DNA of 42,811 nt from Bacteroidota bacterium (GTDB taxonomy: Bacteria; Bacteroidota; Bacteroidia; Sphingobacteriales; Sphingobacteriaceae): NCBI GenBank assembly GCA_013286985.1, contig JABDEQ010000009.1, positions 1 through 42,811 on the forward strand. The letters run 5' to 3'. Numbering within the stretch: the stretch's first letter is position 1; each line of letters opens with the position of its first letter. Positions 32,360-41,309 of the stretch are shown piece by piece. The translations under genes were made by a program, and so were the position numbers. The notes below the pieces were generated by a model. It saw only the letters and a list, made by a program, of their open reading frames with translations, did no database searches and was not told where the DNA came from.

Positions 32360-34822
32360 ATGAAAAAATGGATATTACTTATTCCCGCTGTTTTGTTTTG
32401 GACCTTTGCCCTTGCTCAAAATACGCAGCCAATGCTATCAGTAAAAGGTATTGCAATTGATTCTGCAACCAACAAGCCTTTGGGTTATGTAACAGCAGCT
32501 TTGATCGATATTAAAACACATCAACCTGTTAAAAGCTCATTAACTACCGGCAACGGGAACTTTGTATTGAAAGCGCCCGCGGGAAAAGCCTATAACATGG
32601 TACTGGCTTTTATTGGTTATGCAAATAAAACTGTGCCGGTACCTGCTACAGGAACCGATGCCGATTTGGGAAAAATTTTATTGGCTGCGTCAACCAGCCA
32701 GTTGAAGGAAGTTTCGGTTAGTGCTGTTAAACCAATTATGACGCAGGAGGTTGACCGCATTGGCTACAATGTTCAGGCTGATCCGGAAAGTACAGCTTTA
32801 TCGGCTCTTGATATGATGCGTAAGGTACCTCTGTTAGCGGTTGACGGAAATGATAACGTATTATTAAAAGGCAGCGGAAATTATAAGATATTAATCAACG
32901 GCAAAGAATCGGCCATGATGGCGAAAAATCCTTCGGATGTATTGAAATCAATGCCGGCCAGTAACATTGAGAAAATTGAAGTGATTACCACGCCACCGGC
33001 AAAGTACGATGCCGAGGGCCTGGCAGGCATTATCAATATCATCACCAAAAAAAATGCAGACCAAGGTTATAACATCGGTATAAATGGCCGGTATAATTCT
33101 GTTTACGGTCCCGGCTACAACATGAACGGCGCTTATAAACAGGGGAAGTTTGGCATTTCGGGTTACTTCGGGCTCGGCAATCAAAAACAAACAGTAAATA
33201 ACTCGGGCACTACCGAAAATATTTTTGCCAACCAGAATACTATCTCGCAAATGGCATCCAATTCAAGGCGCGCCACCTATGGTTATAGCGATGTAGAGTT
33301 AAGTTACGAAATAGATTCGCTCAACCTGCTTACGGGCTCCATTAGCTTTTATAGTCAGCATACTACTACCGGCATTAACCAAACATCCAATTCAGATAGT
33401 GCAGGTGTTGCTACTCAAAGCTATATGTTGCAAAACGCGGGAAAAGAAAACTACCTGGGTTTGGATGCCGCGCTGAACTATCAGCTTGGTTTCAAAAAAT
33501 CAAAGGATCAATTGCTTACCTTTTCTTATCAATACAACTACTCGCCCGATAAACAATTTAACAGTAATTTATTTTCTGAGCGGATGAATTACCCGGCATC
33601 CGAGGTACCCGATTATCAGCAATATAATAATTCGGGCAGCAGAACCAATACCTTGCAGGTTGATTTTACCGGGCCATTAAGCAAAACAGTAACTATTGAG
33701 GCAGGAACAAAAGCCATATTGCGCAACAATTTTAGTAATTACACGCTGGATGACAGGGATAGCCTTACCCAACAGTTTGTGCCCAATCCTCAGCAAACCA
33801 ATAACTTTAATTATCAGCAGGACGTTTATAGCCTGTACAATTCGTATCAGCTAAAGTTAGATAAATGGACTGCCAAAGCTGGCTTACGCCTGGAGCATAC
33901 GGCTATTAATGCTGATTTTACTTCGGCCGGAGTTTCGGTAGCACCCGATTATAATAATTTAATTCCCTCGGTATCCATTCAACGCCGGTTTACTTCCAGC
34001 AGCCTTAATTTCGGGTTTACACAGCGTATTCAACGTCCCGGTATTTCGCAGCTTAACCCATTTATTGATTTATCAAACCCTCAGTTTATAAGCACCGGTA
34101 ACCCAGATCTGCGGCCCGAACTGGATAATACTTTTGAACTTACGTATAGCCATTTCGGTAAAAACTCCATTAATGCCGGGTTTAGCTATGCGTTCTCCAA
34201 TAACTCCATCCAAAATGTATCGAGCTTAAGGGTTGATAGTTTAAACAACAGGAAAGACACCGTAACTTATACCACTTATGAGAATTTGGGAAGCAACCGA
34301 ACTTTGGGGTTTAATTTTAATACACATATCAATATAAGCAAGCCGCTATCATTCGGCATAAATTTGCAGGTTAACCATGTGTGGTTAAAGGGAATGTATA
34401 ATAGCCAGTTTTATACCAACCAGGGTTTCACCGGCAATACCTTTTTTAACACGCGCTACAAATTTGACGACGGTTATGCCATAGGGTTCAATGCTGCCTT
34501 TATTACCGGCAACGTTACCTTACAGGGCGAATCAAATGACCGTTTTTTCTCCCAGTTTGTAGTGTCCAAAGAGTTTTTGAACAAGAAAATGGTAATCTCG
34601 CTGGTAGCCAATAATCCTTATAGTAAATACATCGATTATCGTACTACCACCAACACCGTTGATTTTTACCAGTCGTCATATAGTCAAAGTTACTACCGCT
34701 CGTTTGCTATAAGGTTTAACTATAAATTTGGCAAGCTGAATAGCGACATCAAAAAGAACCAGCGCAGTATTAATAATGATGATGTAAAAGGAGGCACTAA
34801 AAGCAGCGGAGCGGGAAATTAA
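32360..34822 (+). CDS. Outer-membrane receptor, TonB-dependent-like, OMP_b-brl_3 family (paralogue 2)
   Basis: An 820-aa protein from the ATG at 32360, which begins the signal peptide MKKWILLIPAVLFWTFALAQ (frame open 10 codons before). The architecture matches paralogue 1: carboxypeptidase-regulatory domain (VKGIAIDSATNKPLGYVTAA), plug (SALDMMRKVPLLAVDGNDNV, VITTPPAKYDAEGLAGIINI) and barrel ending YKFGKLNSDIKKNQRSINND with a Ser/Gly tail. The two genes have identical length in bases (2463) and similar sequence throughout, with most divergence in stretches expected to be surface loops; this implies an old tandem duplication. It lies downstream of blaI-M56 with a 149-nt gap and may be regulated with it. 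Confidence 0.92.
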   Translation: MKKWILLIPAVLFWTFALAQNTQPMLSVKGIAIDSATNKPLGYVTAALIDIKTHQPVKSSLTTGNGNFVLKAPAGKAYNMVLAFIGYANKTVPVPATGTDADLGKILLAASTSQLKEVSVSAVKPIMTQEVDRIGYNVQADPESTALSALDMMRKVPLLAVDGNDNVLLKGSGNYKILINGKESAMMAKNPSDVLKSMPASNIEKIEVITTPPAKYDAEGLAGIINIITKKNADQGYNIGINGRYNSVYGPGYNMNGAYKQGKFGISGYFGLGNQKQTVNNSGTTENIFANQNTISQMASNSRRATYGYSDVELSYEIDSLNLLTGSISFYSQHTTTGINQTSNSDSAGVATQSYMLQNAGKENYLGLDAALNYQLGFKKSKDQLLTFSYQYNYSPDKQFNSNLFSERMNYPASEVPDYQQYNNSGSRTNTLQVDFTGPLSKTVTIEAGTKAILRNNFSNYTLDDRDSLTQQFVPNPQQTNNFNYQQDVYSLYNSYQLKLDKWTAKAGLRLEHTAINADFTSAGVSVAPDYNNLIPSVSIQRRFTSSSLNFGFTQRIQRPGISQLNPFIDLSNPQFISTGNPDLRPELDNTFELTYSHFGKNSINAGFSYAFSNNSIQNVSSLRVDSLNNRKDTVTYTTYENLGSNRTLGFNFNTHINISKPLSFGINLQVNHVWLKGMYNSQFYTNQGFTGNTFFNTRYKFDDGYAIGFNAAFITGNVTLQGESNDRFFSQFVVSKEFLNKKMVISLVANNPYSKYIDYRTTTNTVDFYQSSYSQSYYRSFAIRFNYKFGKLNSDIKKNQRSINNDDVKGGTKSSGAGN

Positions 34823-34990
34823 GAGGGTCAAGAGCCAAGAAGCAAAAGAAGAGCCAAGAGAAAAGAATCAAGAGCCAAGAAGGAAGTGTCTGCGGTCTGA
34901 ATATAAAAGGTAGAAATGAAAAGCTCAACCTTCTAAATCTTGAATCTTGGCTCATGATTCTTGCTTCTCAAATCTTGTTTCTTGACTCTC
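34823..34990. repeat. AAGAGCCAAGA word-type large inverted repeat
   Basis: The left arm (34823-34883) is built of degenerate repeats of TCAAGAGCCAAGAAG. The right arm (34929-34990) carries the reverse-complement words (TCTTGGCTC, TTCTTGCTTCTCAAATCTTG). Arms are about 61 nt with many matches and a 45-nt loop. It lies between receptor 2 and the ArsC-like gene. Confidence 0.7.
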
Positions 34991-35010
34991 AAAAAAACTA
35001 TCTTTACCGT

Positions 35011-35325
35011 ATGAAAGTTTACGGCATCACCAATTGTAACACGGTAAAAAAAGCACTCGACTGGCTAAAGGCCAATCATGTTGATTATGAGTTTCATGAT
35101 TTTAAAAAGTTGGGTATAAGCGAACAAAAGCTGGATGAATGGAATCAGAAAGCAGGCTACGAAAAGTTTATGAACAAACAGGGACTCACCTGGAAACAAC
35201 TTGACCCTGGGGTTAAAGAAAGCATCAAAACATCAGCCGATGCTTTAAAACTGCTTCAGCAAAAAACAAGTATGATAAAAAGACCAGTTATTGAAGATAA
35301 CGGTTTCCTGTTTTTTTGGTTTTGA
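35011..35325 (+). CDS. ArsC/Spx/MgsR-family protein (YffB-like)
   Basis: A 104-aa protein from the ATG at 35011 (MKVYGITNCNTVKKALDWLK); the upstream open frame translates the repeat and is discarded. The thioredoxin-like fold has a single N-terminal cysteine, NCNTVKKA, rather than CxxC. The family features YEFHDFKKLGIS and the cis-Pro RP motif (SMIKRPVIEDNG) are present. Such proteins may act as glutathione- or thioredoxin-linked reductases or RNA-polymerase-binding regulators; arsenate reduction is not shown. At about 104 aa it is slightly shorter than usual (110-120). Confidence 0.87.
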   Translation: MKVYGITNCNTVKKALDWLKANHVDYEFHDFKKLGISEQKLDEWNQKAGYEKFMNKQGLTWKQLDPGVKESIKTSADALKLLQQKTSMIKRPVIEDNGFLFFWF

Positions 35326-35486
35326 TGAAAATGTTTATAAAGGTTTGATTAAGTAGTTATTAATCAACCTCAATAAAGCCATTCAATTTTTAGCTTAACA
35401 GCCACGTAACAATCATTTTACGCTAAACGGCTATTGTATAAATTATAGTATACTTGCTTTTTAAACTGACCAAAATTTATTTAGCA

Positions 35487-37541
35487 ATGAAATTGAACCT
35501 TATTGCCGGTTTTACACTGGCATTTATGGCGGTAACCGGCTTTAGCCAGGCGCAGCAAACCGCCCCGCCTGCTACGGCACCAGCAACAGCGGCTCCGGCA
35601 GTACCTGCGCAAACTGCGCCTGCTGCACCAGCAACCAATTATGATTATCACGAGTTATTTGGCCCTTTGTTTTATAACAAAAATGGGAATGAATACCGTG
35701 CAGCTGACGGCGAGCCTGGACCTAAATACTGGCAAAACAGAGCCGATTACCAATTGGCAGCAAAGCTGAACGACCAAACCAACGAAATTACCGGATCAGA
35801 GGTATTAACCTATACCAACAATAGCCCGCAAAATTTGGGTTATTTATGGATGAACCTGGAACAAAACTTATTTAAGTTGGATTCAAGAGGAACTGCTATT
35901 GTTCCTTATGCAGGCAATCCACCTGTGAAAACCAGCAGGAACTGGGGCCGTGGTCAGGATTTTGACGCAGGCTATAAGATTAAATCGATAAAAGTTATCG
36001 GCGCTAAAGGCGTAACTACCGATGTTAAATTCCTGATTTCGGATACCCGTATGCAGGTTTATTTACCAAAAGAAGTTACTGCAAATGGCGGTCAGGTAAA
36101 ACTAAAAATAGAGTATTCATTCGTATCGCCTAACTACGGATCAGACCGTATGGGCATCCAGGATACTAAAAATGGAAAAATATTCCAGGTGGCACAATGG
36201 TACCCACGTATGTGTGTATATGATGATGTTTACGGCTGGAACACTATCCCATACACCGGTCCCGGTGAATTTTATTTAGAATATGGCGACTTCGACTTAA
36301 GCATCACTGCACCTGCAAACCACATTGTGGTAGCATCAGGCGAGTTGCTTAATCCACAGGAAGTGTATACCCCAACACAATTAAAACGTTGGGCAGAAGC
36401 TGCAGCAAGCGAAAAAACGGTAATTATCCGTTCGGCTGCTGAAGTTACTGACCCAGCTTCACGTCCGGCGGGAAAAAAAGAACTAACCTGGCACTTTAAA
36501 ATAAAAAATGCACGTGATGCTTCATGGGCATCGTCAGCTGCCTTTATTGTTGATGCTGCTAAAATGGATTTGCCGAGTGGTAAAAAATCAATCGCTATTT
36601 CAGCTTACCCGGTTGAAAGTGATGGTATTGATGCCTGGGGAAGGTCAACCGAATATGTTAAAAAATCTATCGAGTATAACTCAAAACAATGGTATGAATT
36701 CCCTTATCCTGCTGCTACAGCTGTTGCCGGTATAGTAGGTGGTATGGAATATCCGGGTATTGTTTTCTGTGGATACAAAGCCAAAAAAGCTGGTTTATGG
36801 GGCGTAAACGACCATGAGTTTGGTCATACCTGGTTCCCGATGATAGTAGGTTCAAACGAGCGTTTATACGGTTGGATGGATGAAGGTTTCAATACCTTTA
36901 TCAATACACTTTCTACTGCCGATTTTAATAATGGCGAATATGCCCGTAAACCGGGAGATGCGCACCGTACAGGTGCTATTTTTACTGCACCGGGTTTGGA
37001 GCCAATGATGAGTCAACCTGCTAACCTTAAAGAAAAAAATACAGGTTTATTATTATACGCTAAACCAAGTGCTGGCTTAGTCTTATTACGCGAGCAGATC
37101 TTAGGCCCTGAGCGTTTCGACTTTGCTTTCAGAACATACATTGCTAAGTGGGCATTTAAACATCCAACCCCCGAAGACTTTTTCCGCACCATGGAAAATG
37201 CAGGTGGTGAAAATCTGCAATGGTTTTGGAGAGGCTGGTTCCAGCACAACTGGCGTTTAGATGTTGCTGTAAGCGATGTGAAATATGTAGATAATGACCC
37301 AACCAAAGGAGCTTTTATCACTATTGATAACCTGGAAAAAATGGCCATGCCTGTAATTCTGGAAATTAAAACAGTTAGCGGTAAAACAGACCGTGTAAAA
37401 CTACCGGTTGAAATTTGGGAACGTAATAGCTCATTTACAATCAAATATCCTTCAACAGAAGAGATACAATCAGTTACTTACGATCCTGACAAAGTATTAC
37501 CTGATTTTAATCCTGACAATAACGTTTGGACTAAGAAGTAA
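35487..37541 (+). CDS. Secreted M1-family metallopeptidase (aminopeptidase)
   Basis: A 684-aa protein from the ATG at 35487, opening a signal peptide ([20 protein letters not shown]). Residues about 25-55 are an Ala/Pro/Thr-rich linker. Then comes the M1 N-terminal beta domain with conserved [20 protein letters not shown], the substrate-binding [10 protein letters not shown] (GxMEN-like, with Y for N), and the zinc site HEFGH (His443, Glu444, His447), x18, Glu466 in [10 protein letters not shown]. The C-terminal segment ([20 protein letters not shown]) is typical of Bacteroidota M1 proteins. It would trim amino-terminal residues from peptides in the periplasm or outside. It is a single gene with its own terminator. 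Confidence 0.95.
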   Translation: MKLNLIAGFTLAFMAVTGFSQAQQTAPPATAPATAAPAVPAQTAPAAPATNYDYHELFGPLFYNKNGNEYRAADGEPGPKYWQNRADYQLAAKLNDQTNEITGSEVLTYTNNSPQNLGYLWMNLEQNLFKLDSRGTAIVPYAGNPPVKTSRNWGRGQDFDAGYKIKSIKVIGAKGVTTDVKFLISDTRMQVYLPKEVTANGGQVKLKIEYSFVSPNYGSDRMGIQDTKNGKIFQVAQWYPRMCVYDDVYGWNTIPYTGPGEFYLEYGDFDLSITAPANHIVVASGELLNPQEVYTPTQLKRWAEAAASEKTVIIRSAAEVTDPASRPAGKKELTWHFKIKNARDASWASSAAFIVDAAKMDLPSGKKSIAISAYPVESDGIDAWGRSTEYVKKSIEYNSKQWYEFPYPAATAVAGIVGGMEYPGIVFCGYKAKKAGLWGVNDHEFGHTWFPMIVGSNERLYGWMDEGFNTFINTLSTADFNNGEYARKPGDAHRTGAIFTAPGLEPMMSQPANLKEKNTGLLLYAKPSAGLVLLREQILGPERFDFAFRTYIAKWAFKHPTPEDFFRTMENAGGENLQWFWRGWFQHNWRLDVAVSDVKYVDNDPTKGAFITIDNLEKMAMPVILEIKTVSGKTDRVKLPVEIWERNSSFTIKYPSTEEIQSVTYDPDKVLPDFNPDNNVWTKK

Positions 37542-37545
37542 TTTT

Positions 37546-37690
37546 TTAGTGATTGGAGGTTGGGGATTAGAGATTAGTTTCTTTCCAGGTTCAATTAGAA
37601 ATATATTGAACAACAAAGCCGGTGCAAGCCGGCTTTGTTGTTTTTTACTTAACTCCCAATCTCTAACCTCCGGTCTCTAATCACTAACCT
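37546..37690. repeat. Word-type inverted repeat (TTAGTGATTGGAGGTT / AACCTC...AATCACTAA) around a terminator
   Basis: The left part, TTAGTGATTGGAGGTTGGGG and ATTAGAGATTAG (37546-37578), is matched inverted by CTCCCAATCTCTAACCTCCG and CTCTAATCACTAACCTC (37652-37691). The last words overlap the 3' end of the permease gene. Related words occur at 40226-40258. Confidence 0.65.
37611..37646 (+). terminator. Intrinsic terminator of the M1 peptidase gene
   Basis: A perfect 12-bp stem CAACAAAGCCGG / CCGGCTTTGTTG (37611-37622 with 37629-37640) with a 6-nt loop and T6. Confidence 0.93.
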
Positions 37691-37691
37691 C

Positions 37692-40091
37692 TCATTCCGA
37701 ACGCAAACTCTTTACCGGGTTTGTCAGCGCTGCTTTGATACTCTGATAGCTTACCGTTAGTAAAGTAATAACTAATGCGCCAATTGCTGCAATAACAAAT
37801 ATCCACCCGTTAATGTGCGTGCGATACTGGTAGCTTTGCAGCCAGTTGTGCATAAAAAGATAAGAAATGGGCGAAGCAATTAGTAATGATATGGTTACCA
37901 GTACTACAAAATCTTTTGATAACAACTGCCATAAATTAAATACGGTTGCGCCCAATACCTTGCGAACACCGATTTCCTTAACGCGCTGCTCGGCCATAAA
38001 CGACGCCATGCCGAACAAACCCAGGCAGCTGATAAATATGGCCAAACCTGCAAAGCAAGTAGCCAGTTTGCCAATACGTTCTTCGTTCTCAAACTTTTTG
38101 GCATAATTTTCATCAATAAACTGAATATCGAAAGATGTTGAGGGATCGTAACGCTTAAAGATAGCTGTGATTTTGTTGATGGCCTGGTGTGCGCTTAGTG
38201 AGGGATTGATTTTTAAATTGATGTTTGATAAATGCCGCCCTCCTGGTAAATAAAAAAAGCTGGGTTTAGGGGCGTCATACACCGATTGGTTAACCATATC
38301 CTTCACCACACCAATAATTTTAAACTTGCCGTTGCCAATCCATTCCATGGTTTGGCCCACGGGATTTTTAAGTCCCATAAACTTTACGGCTGCTTCGTTG
38401 ATGATAAAGCCCGAAGAATCTGAAAGGTATGCAGGGTTAAAATCCCTGCCATCATTAATTTGCCAGCCTACGGTTTTACCAAAGTCTGCCGTAACAGCCA
38501 TGCTCATAAACTCTTCCTGTATTGCCGGATCTTTACCCGGCCAGTTAAAGCCACCATTAGAAATATAAACCTGCGTTACCGGGTTTTCAGATTGCGACAC
38601 ATTTACAACTGCTCCGCTGGCAAGCAGATCATTCTTCAGGGCCAGGTATTGTTTATTCAGCTCATCGGTTTGCAGGCTTACGTTTAATAAATTATTACGG
38701 CTATAACCTACCGGCCGGTTTTTAGCGAACTGTATTTGCTGAAAAACTACAATGGTGCCTATTATCAATATCACCGATACTGCAAATTGTATCACCACCA
38801 AAACCTTACGCGGAACAGCTGCCAACCTGCCAACCTTAAACGTACCCTTTAATACCTTTATGGGTTTAAACGATGATAAATACAACGCCGGATAACTGCC
38901 CGCTATAAGGCCGGTAAATAAGCTGAATGAAATACCCAAACCCCAAAAGGCAGGACTGGCCCATAAAATGAATATATTTTTAGCTGCAAGCTTGTTAAAT
39001 TCGGGAAGGAACAGTAACACAAGCACCAATGATAAAAAGAACGCCAGTACAGCAATTAATAACGACTCGCTGTAAAACTGGATGATGAGCTGACTGCGAA
39101 CAGAGCCGATGGCCTTGCGGATACCAACTTCCTTTGCCCTTTTTTCGGACCGGGCGGTGCTTAGGTTCATGAAATTGATGCAGGCCAGCAGCAATACAAA
39201 TACGCCAATTATGCCAAACAACCAAACATATTGAATACGGCCACCAATGTTTATACCGTTTTTAAACTCGCCATACAAATACCATTTGGTCATAGGATGA
39301 AGAAACAATGCCGATCTGTAGCGGGCATCAGCATTATGCTTAGCGGTAAGTGCATCAAGCTTAAGGTTTTTTATTTTTGCCGAAACCTGGTTCATATCCG
39401 CATTATCTGCCAGCTGAACAAAGGTTTGGAACCAGCTTGCACCCCAGGGGTTATTAAACCTGGTTGCATATTTTTCGCTGATGGCCAGCATTTGCCACGG
39501 TGCTATAAAGGTCAAATCGCCAAAAGAGGAATTGACGGGCAGGTCCTCATATACCCCGGTTACTTTTGCATTCAGTGTTTTATCAATAACAATCACTTTA
39601 TTTATCGGATCTGCGTTGCCGAAAATTGCTTCAGCCGTGCTTTGTGATAATATAACAGAGGTAGGGTCATTTAAGCTGGCTGCTGTTCCTTTCACCATCT
39701 TTACTGATAACATATCGGTAATGGCAGGCTCCATGTAGTTGCCTTTTTTAACTATCTTTTTTTCGCCATAGGTTAGGATATGGTCGTTGGTCCACGAGGT
39801 TATAATAACATGTTTAAAGCTGCTACCATAGGTATTGCGCAGTGCAGGTGCCAATGGCAAAGCCGATGATCCCCAGGTTTGCGTTTCGTTATTGATCCAG
39901 GAATTATCCATTACTACTGCTATACGCGCCCCATTTTTAAAGCCGGTATCAAATGATACTTCGTCCCAAATCCATAAACCGATTAACATAGCCACGGCCA
40001 TGCCAACAGCAAGGCCGCCAATATTGATTAATGATGCCGCCTTGTTTTTGATGAGATTTCTCCAGGCAATTCTTAGGTAATTTTTTATCAT
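37692..40091 (-). CDS. FtsX/MacB-type ABC transporter permease, complete
   Basis: A 799-aa protein, starting MIKNYLRIAWRNLIKNKAAS. The layout is: N-terminal helix (INIGGLAVGMAVAMLIGLWI), periplasmic MacB core (45-280), three-helix FtsX domain (about 285-400, FGIIGVFVLLLACINFMNLS...KEVGIRKAIGSVRSQLI), a further helix near 430 (PRKVLVVIQFAVSVILIIGT), a second MacB core (460-670), and a C-terminal FtsX domain (CLGLFGMASFMAEQRVKEIG...). The conserved KEVGIRKxxG and KEIGVRKVLG segments are the FtsX signatures. The family works with MacB-type ATPases; substrate unknown. It is paralogous to the partial gene at 1-1007 and convergent with the M1 gene. Confidence 0.95.
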   Translation of the reverse strand: MIKNYLRIAWRNLIKNKAASLINIGGLAVGMAVAMLIGLWIWDEVSFDTGFKNGARIAVVMDNSWINNETQTWGSSALPLAPALRNTYGSSFKHVIITSWTNDHILTYGEKKIVKKGNYMEPAITDMLSVKMVKGTAASLNDPTSVILSQSTAEAIFGNADPINKVIVIDKTLNAKVTGVYEDLPVNSSFGDLTFIAPWQMLAISEKYATRFNNPWGASWFQTFVQLADNADMNQVSAKIKNLKLDALTAKHNADARYRSALFLHPMTKWYLYGEFKNGINIGGRIQYVWLFGIIGVFVLLLACINFMNLSTARSEKRAKEVGIRKAIGSVRSQLIIQFYSESLLIAVLAFFLSLVLVLLFLPEFNKLAAKNIFILWASPAFWGLGISFSLFTGLIAGSYPALYLSSFKPIKVLKGTFKVGRLAAVPRKVLVVIQFAVSVILIIGTIVVFQQIQFAKNRPVGYSRNNLLNVSLQTDELNKQYLALKNDLLASGAVVNVSQSENPVTQVYISNGGFNWPGKDPAIQEEFMSMAVTADFGKTVGWQINDGRDFNPAYLSDSSGFIINEAAVKFMGLKNPVGQTMEWIGNGKFKIIGVVKDMVNQSVYDAPKPSFFYLPGGRHLSNINLKINPSLSAHQAINKITAIFKRYDPSTSFDIQFIDENYAKKFENEERIGKLATCFAGLAIFISCLGLFGMASFMAEQRVKEIGVRKVLGATVFNLWQLLSKDFVVLVTISLLIASPISYLFMHNWLQSYQYRTHINGWIFVIAAIGALVITLLTVSYQSIKAALTNPVKSLRSE

Positions 40092-40332
40092 GGCTGATTC
40101 ATTTAAGGTTAACTACCCGACACTATTTATTTGCATTCGTTGCATCTTAATAATGCCATCAGGCCATTTTATTTTACTACGACTAAAAAATCAAAATGCT
40201 CATCTTCAAAATATTAAGCCTCAACAGGCTAACCTCTAACCTCAAATCTCTAATCACCAGCTAAAAAATGTTGAAACCAAAACTATTATTACGTAAATTA
40301 GGTTTACCTTAACAACATAACACATCTTCTAT
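40092..40332. other. Intergenic region between divergent permease and regulatory-domain protein
   Basis: 241 bp without a gene. AACCTCTAACCTCAAATCTC and CTAATCACC words at 40229-40259 belong to the same degenerate family as around 37546-37690. No clear promoter was recognised. Confidence 0.45.
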
Positions 40333-41034
40333 ATGCAAAAAACCTACTTTTTTATTTTCCTGATATGTTTAATAGCAGGTTTGGCAAGTGCCCAAAGCAC
40401 GTTAAAAGGTACTGTGCTCGAAAACGGCAGTAACATTAAACTCACTAACGTTTTTATAAAAGATAATGCCAACAAGCAGCTGGCAATTACCGATAGCAAA
40501 GGAAATTTTGAATTAAAAACAGAACCCGGGCACATCATTATCTTCGACTCACCAGGTTATACATCTGATACCCTGTATGTGGTTGATATGAGCACCAAAA
40601 AGATATACCTGGAGCTTAAAACCGTAGCCTTAAGGGAAGTTAACATTACCTCGAGCAAGGCAACGTTCGATCCGCATAAGGAATACCCGGAGGTGTATGA
40701 AAAAAGTAAACTTTATGTGCTATCGCCAACTACCTGGTTTGGTAAAGAGAATCGGGATGCCCGCAAAATGAAAAAGTACTTTCAAACAGAGGCCGAAGAC
40801 CGTAAGGTTGATGAAGTATTTACCCGGTCGTACGTGGGCAGTATAGTGCCGTTAAAAGGACAGGATCTGGACGATTTTATGACCATGTACCGCCCAAGCT
40901 ATGCTTTTGTTAAAGGGAATGACAAAGAATCAATGGCGGCTTATATAAACGATAGTTATAAAAAATATCAGGCATTACCACCCGAAAAACAACATTTAAC
41001 TAAATTGCCAGTTACCAAAGATACGCTGAAATAA
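40333..41034 (+). CDS. Secreted carboxypeptidase-regulatory-like domain protein
   Basis: A 233-aa protein with a signal peptide (MQKTYFFIFLICLIAGLASAQ) followed by a CarboxypepD_reg-like beta-sandwich (about 22-105, TLKGTVLENGSNIKLTNVFI, GNFELKTEPGHIIIFDSPGY), here not attached to a TonB receptor. The last 125 residues are a helical, charged region (KMKKYFQTEAEDRKVDEVFT...) of unknown role seen in similar Bacteroidota secreted proteins. It is probably periplasmic or outer-membrane-associated. It is upstream of the mini-lipoprotein by 70 nt and may be co-transcribed. Confidence 0.8.
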   Translation: MQKTYFFIFLICLIAGLASAQSTLKGTVLENGSNIKLTNVFIKDNANKQLAITDSKGNFELKTEPGHIIIFDSPGYTSDTLYVVDMSTKKIYLELKTVALREVNITSSKATFDPHKEYPEVYEKSKLYVLSPTTWFGKENRDARKMKKYFQTEAEDRKVDEVFTRSYVGSIVPLKGQDLDDFMTMYRPSYAFVKGNDKESMAAYINDSYKKYQALPPEKQHLTKLPVTKDTLK

Positions 41035-41104
41035 AAACGGTAAGGTGTTACTAATCAAACAATTGTTATTTCTTTTTTGTTATATCTGCAAAAACACATC
41101 AACC

Positions 41105-41233
41105 ATGAAAAAGAAAATAACCAGTATAGTAATGCTTACAGCTTTGTTGGCAATACTAAGCACCAGTTGTGCACCGCCCCATCATTTAGCACCACCACCT
41201 GCACCGCCGGCTCCGCCTGCACCAAGCCGGTAG
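41105..41233 (+). CDS. 42-aa proline-rich mini-lipoprotein
   Basis: It begins MKKKITSIVMLTALLAILST and continues SC followed by a tail of mostly Ala and Pro (APPHHLAPPPAPPAPPAPSR). The lipobox LSTSC marks cleavage before Cys22, giving a mature lipopeptide of about 21 residues. The start at 41105 is chosen for the signal peptide; the frame is open 20 codons upstream. It is most likely a small outer-membrane or periplasm-facing lipoprotein; function unknown. Its Pro/Ala tail resembles cell-wall-spanning linkers. Confidence 0.7.
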   Translation: MKKKITSIVMLTALLAILSTSCAPPHHLAPPPAPPAPPAPSR

Positions 41234-41239
41234 TTAGTA

Positions 41240-41305
41240 TTTCGGATTTCGGATTTTCCATGTCGGATGTAATTTAATTCCAAAATTGAAAATCCGAAAT
41301 CCGAT
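41240..41305. repeat. ATTTCGGATTTCGGA word-type inverted repeat
   Basis: TATTTCGGATTTCGGATTTT (41240-41259) pairs with AAAATCCGAAATCCGATA (41288-41305) around a 28-nt loop. It sits between convergent genes, directly before the stop of the DUF885 gene, and is a good candidate for a shared terminator. Confidence 0.8.
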
Positions 41306-41309
41306 ATTA

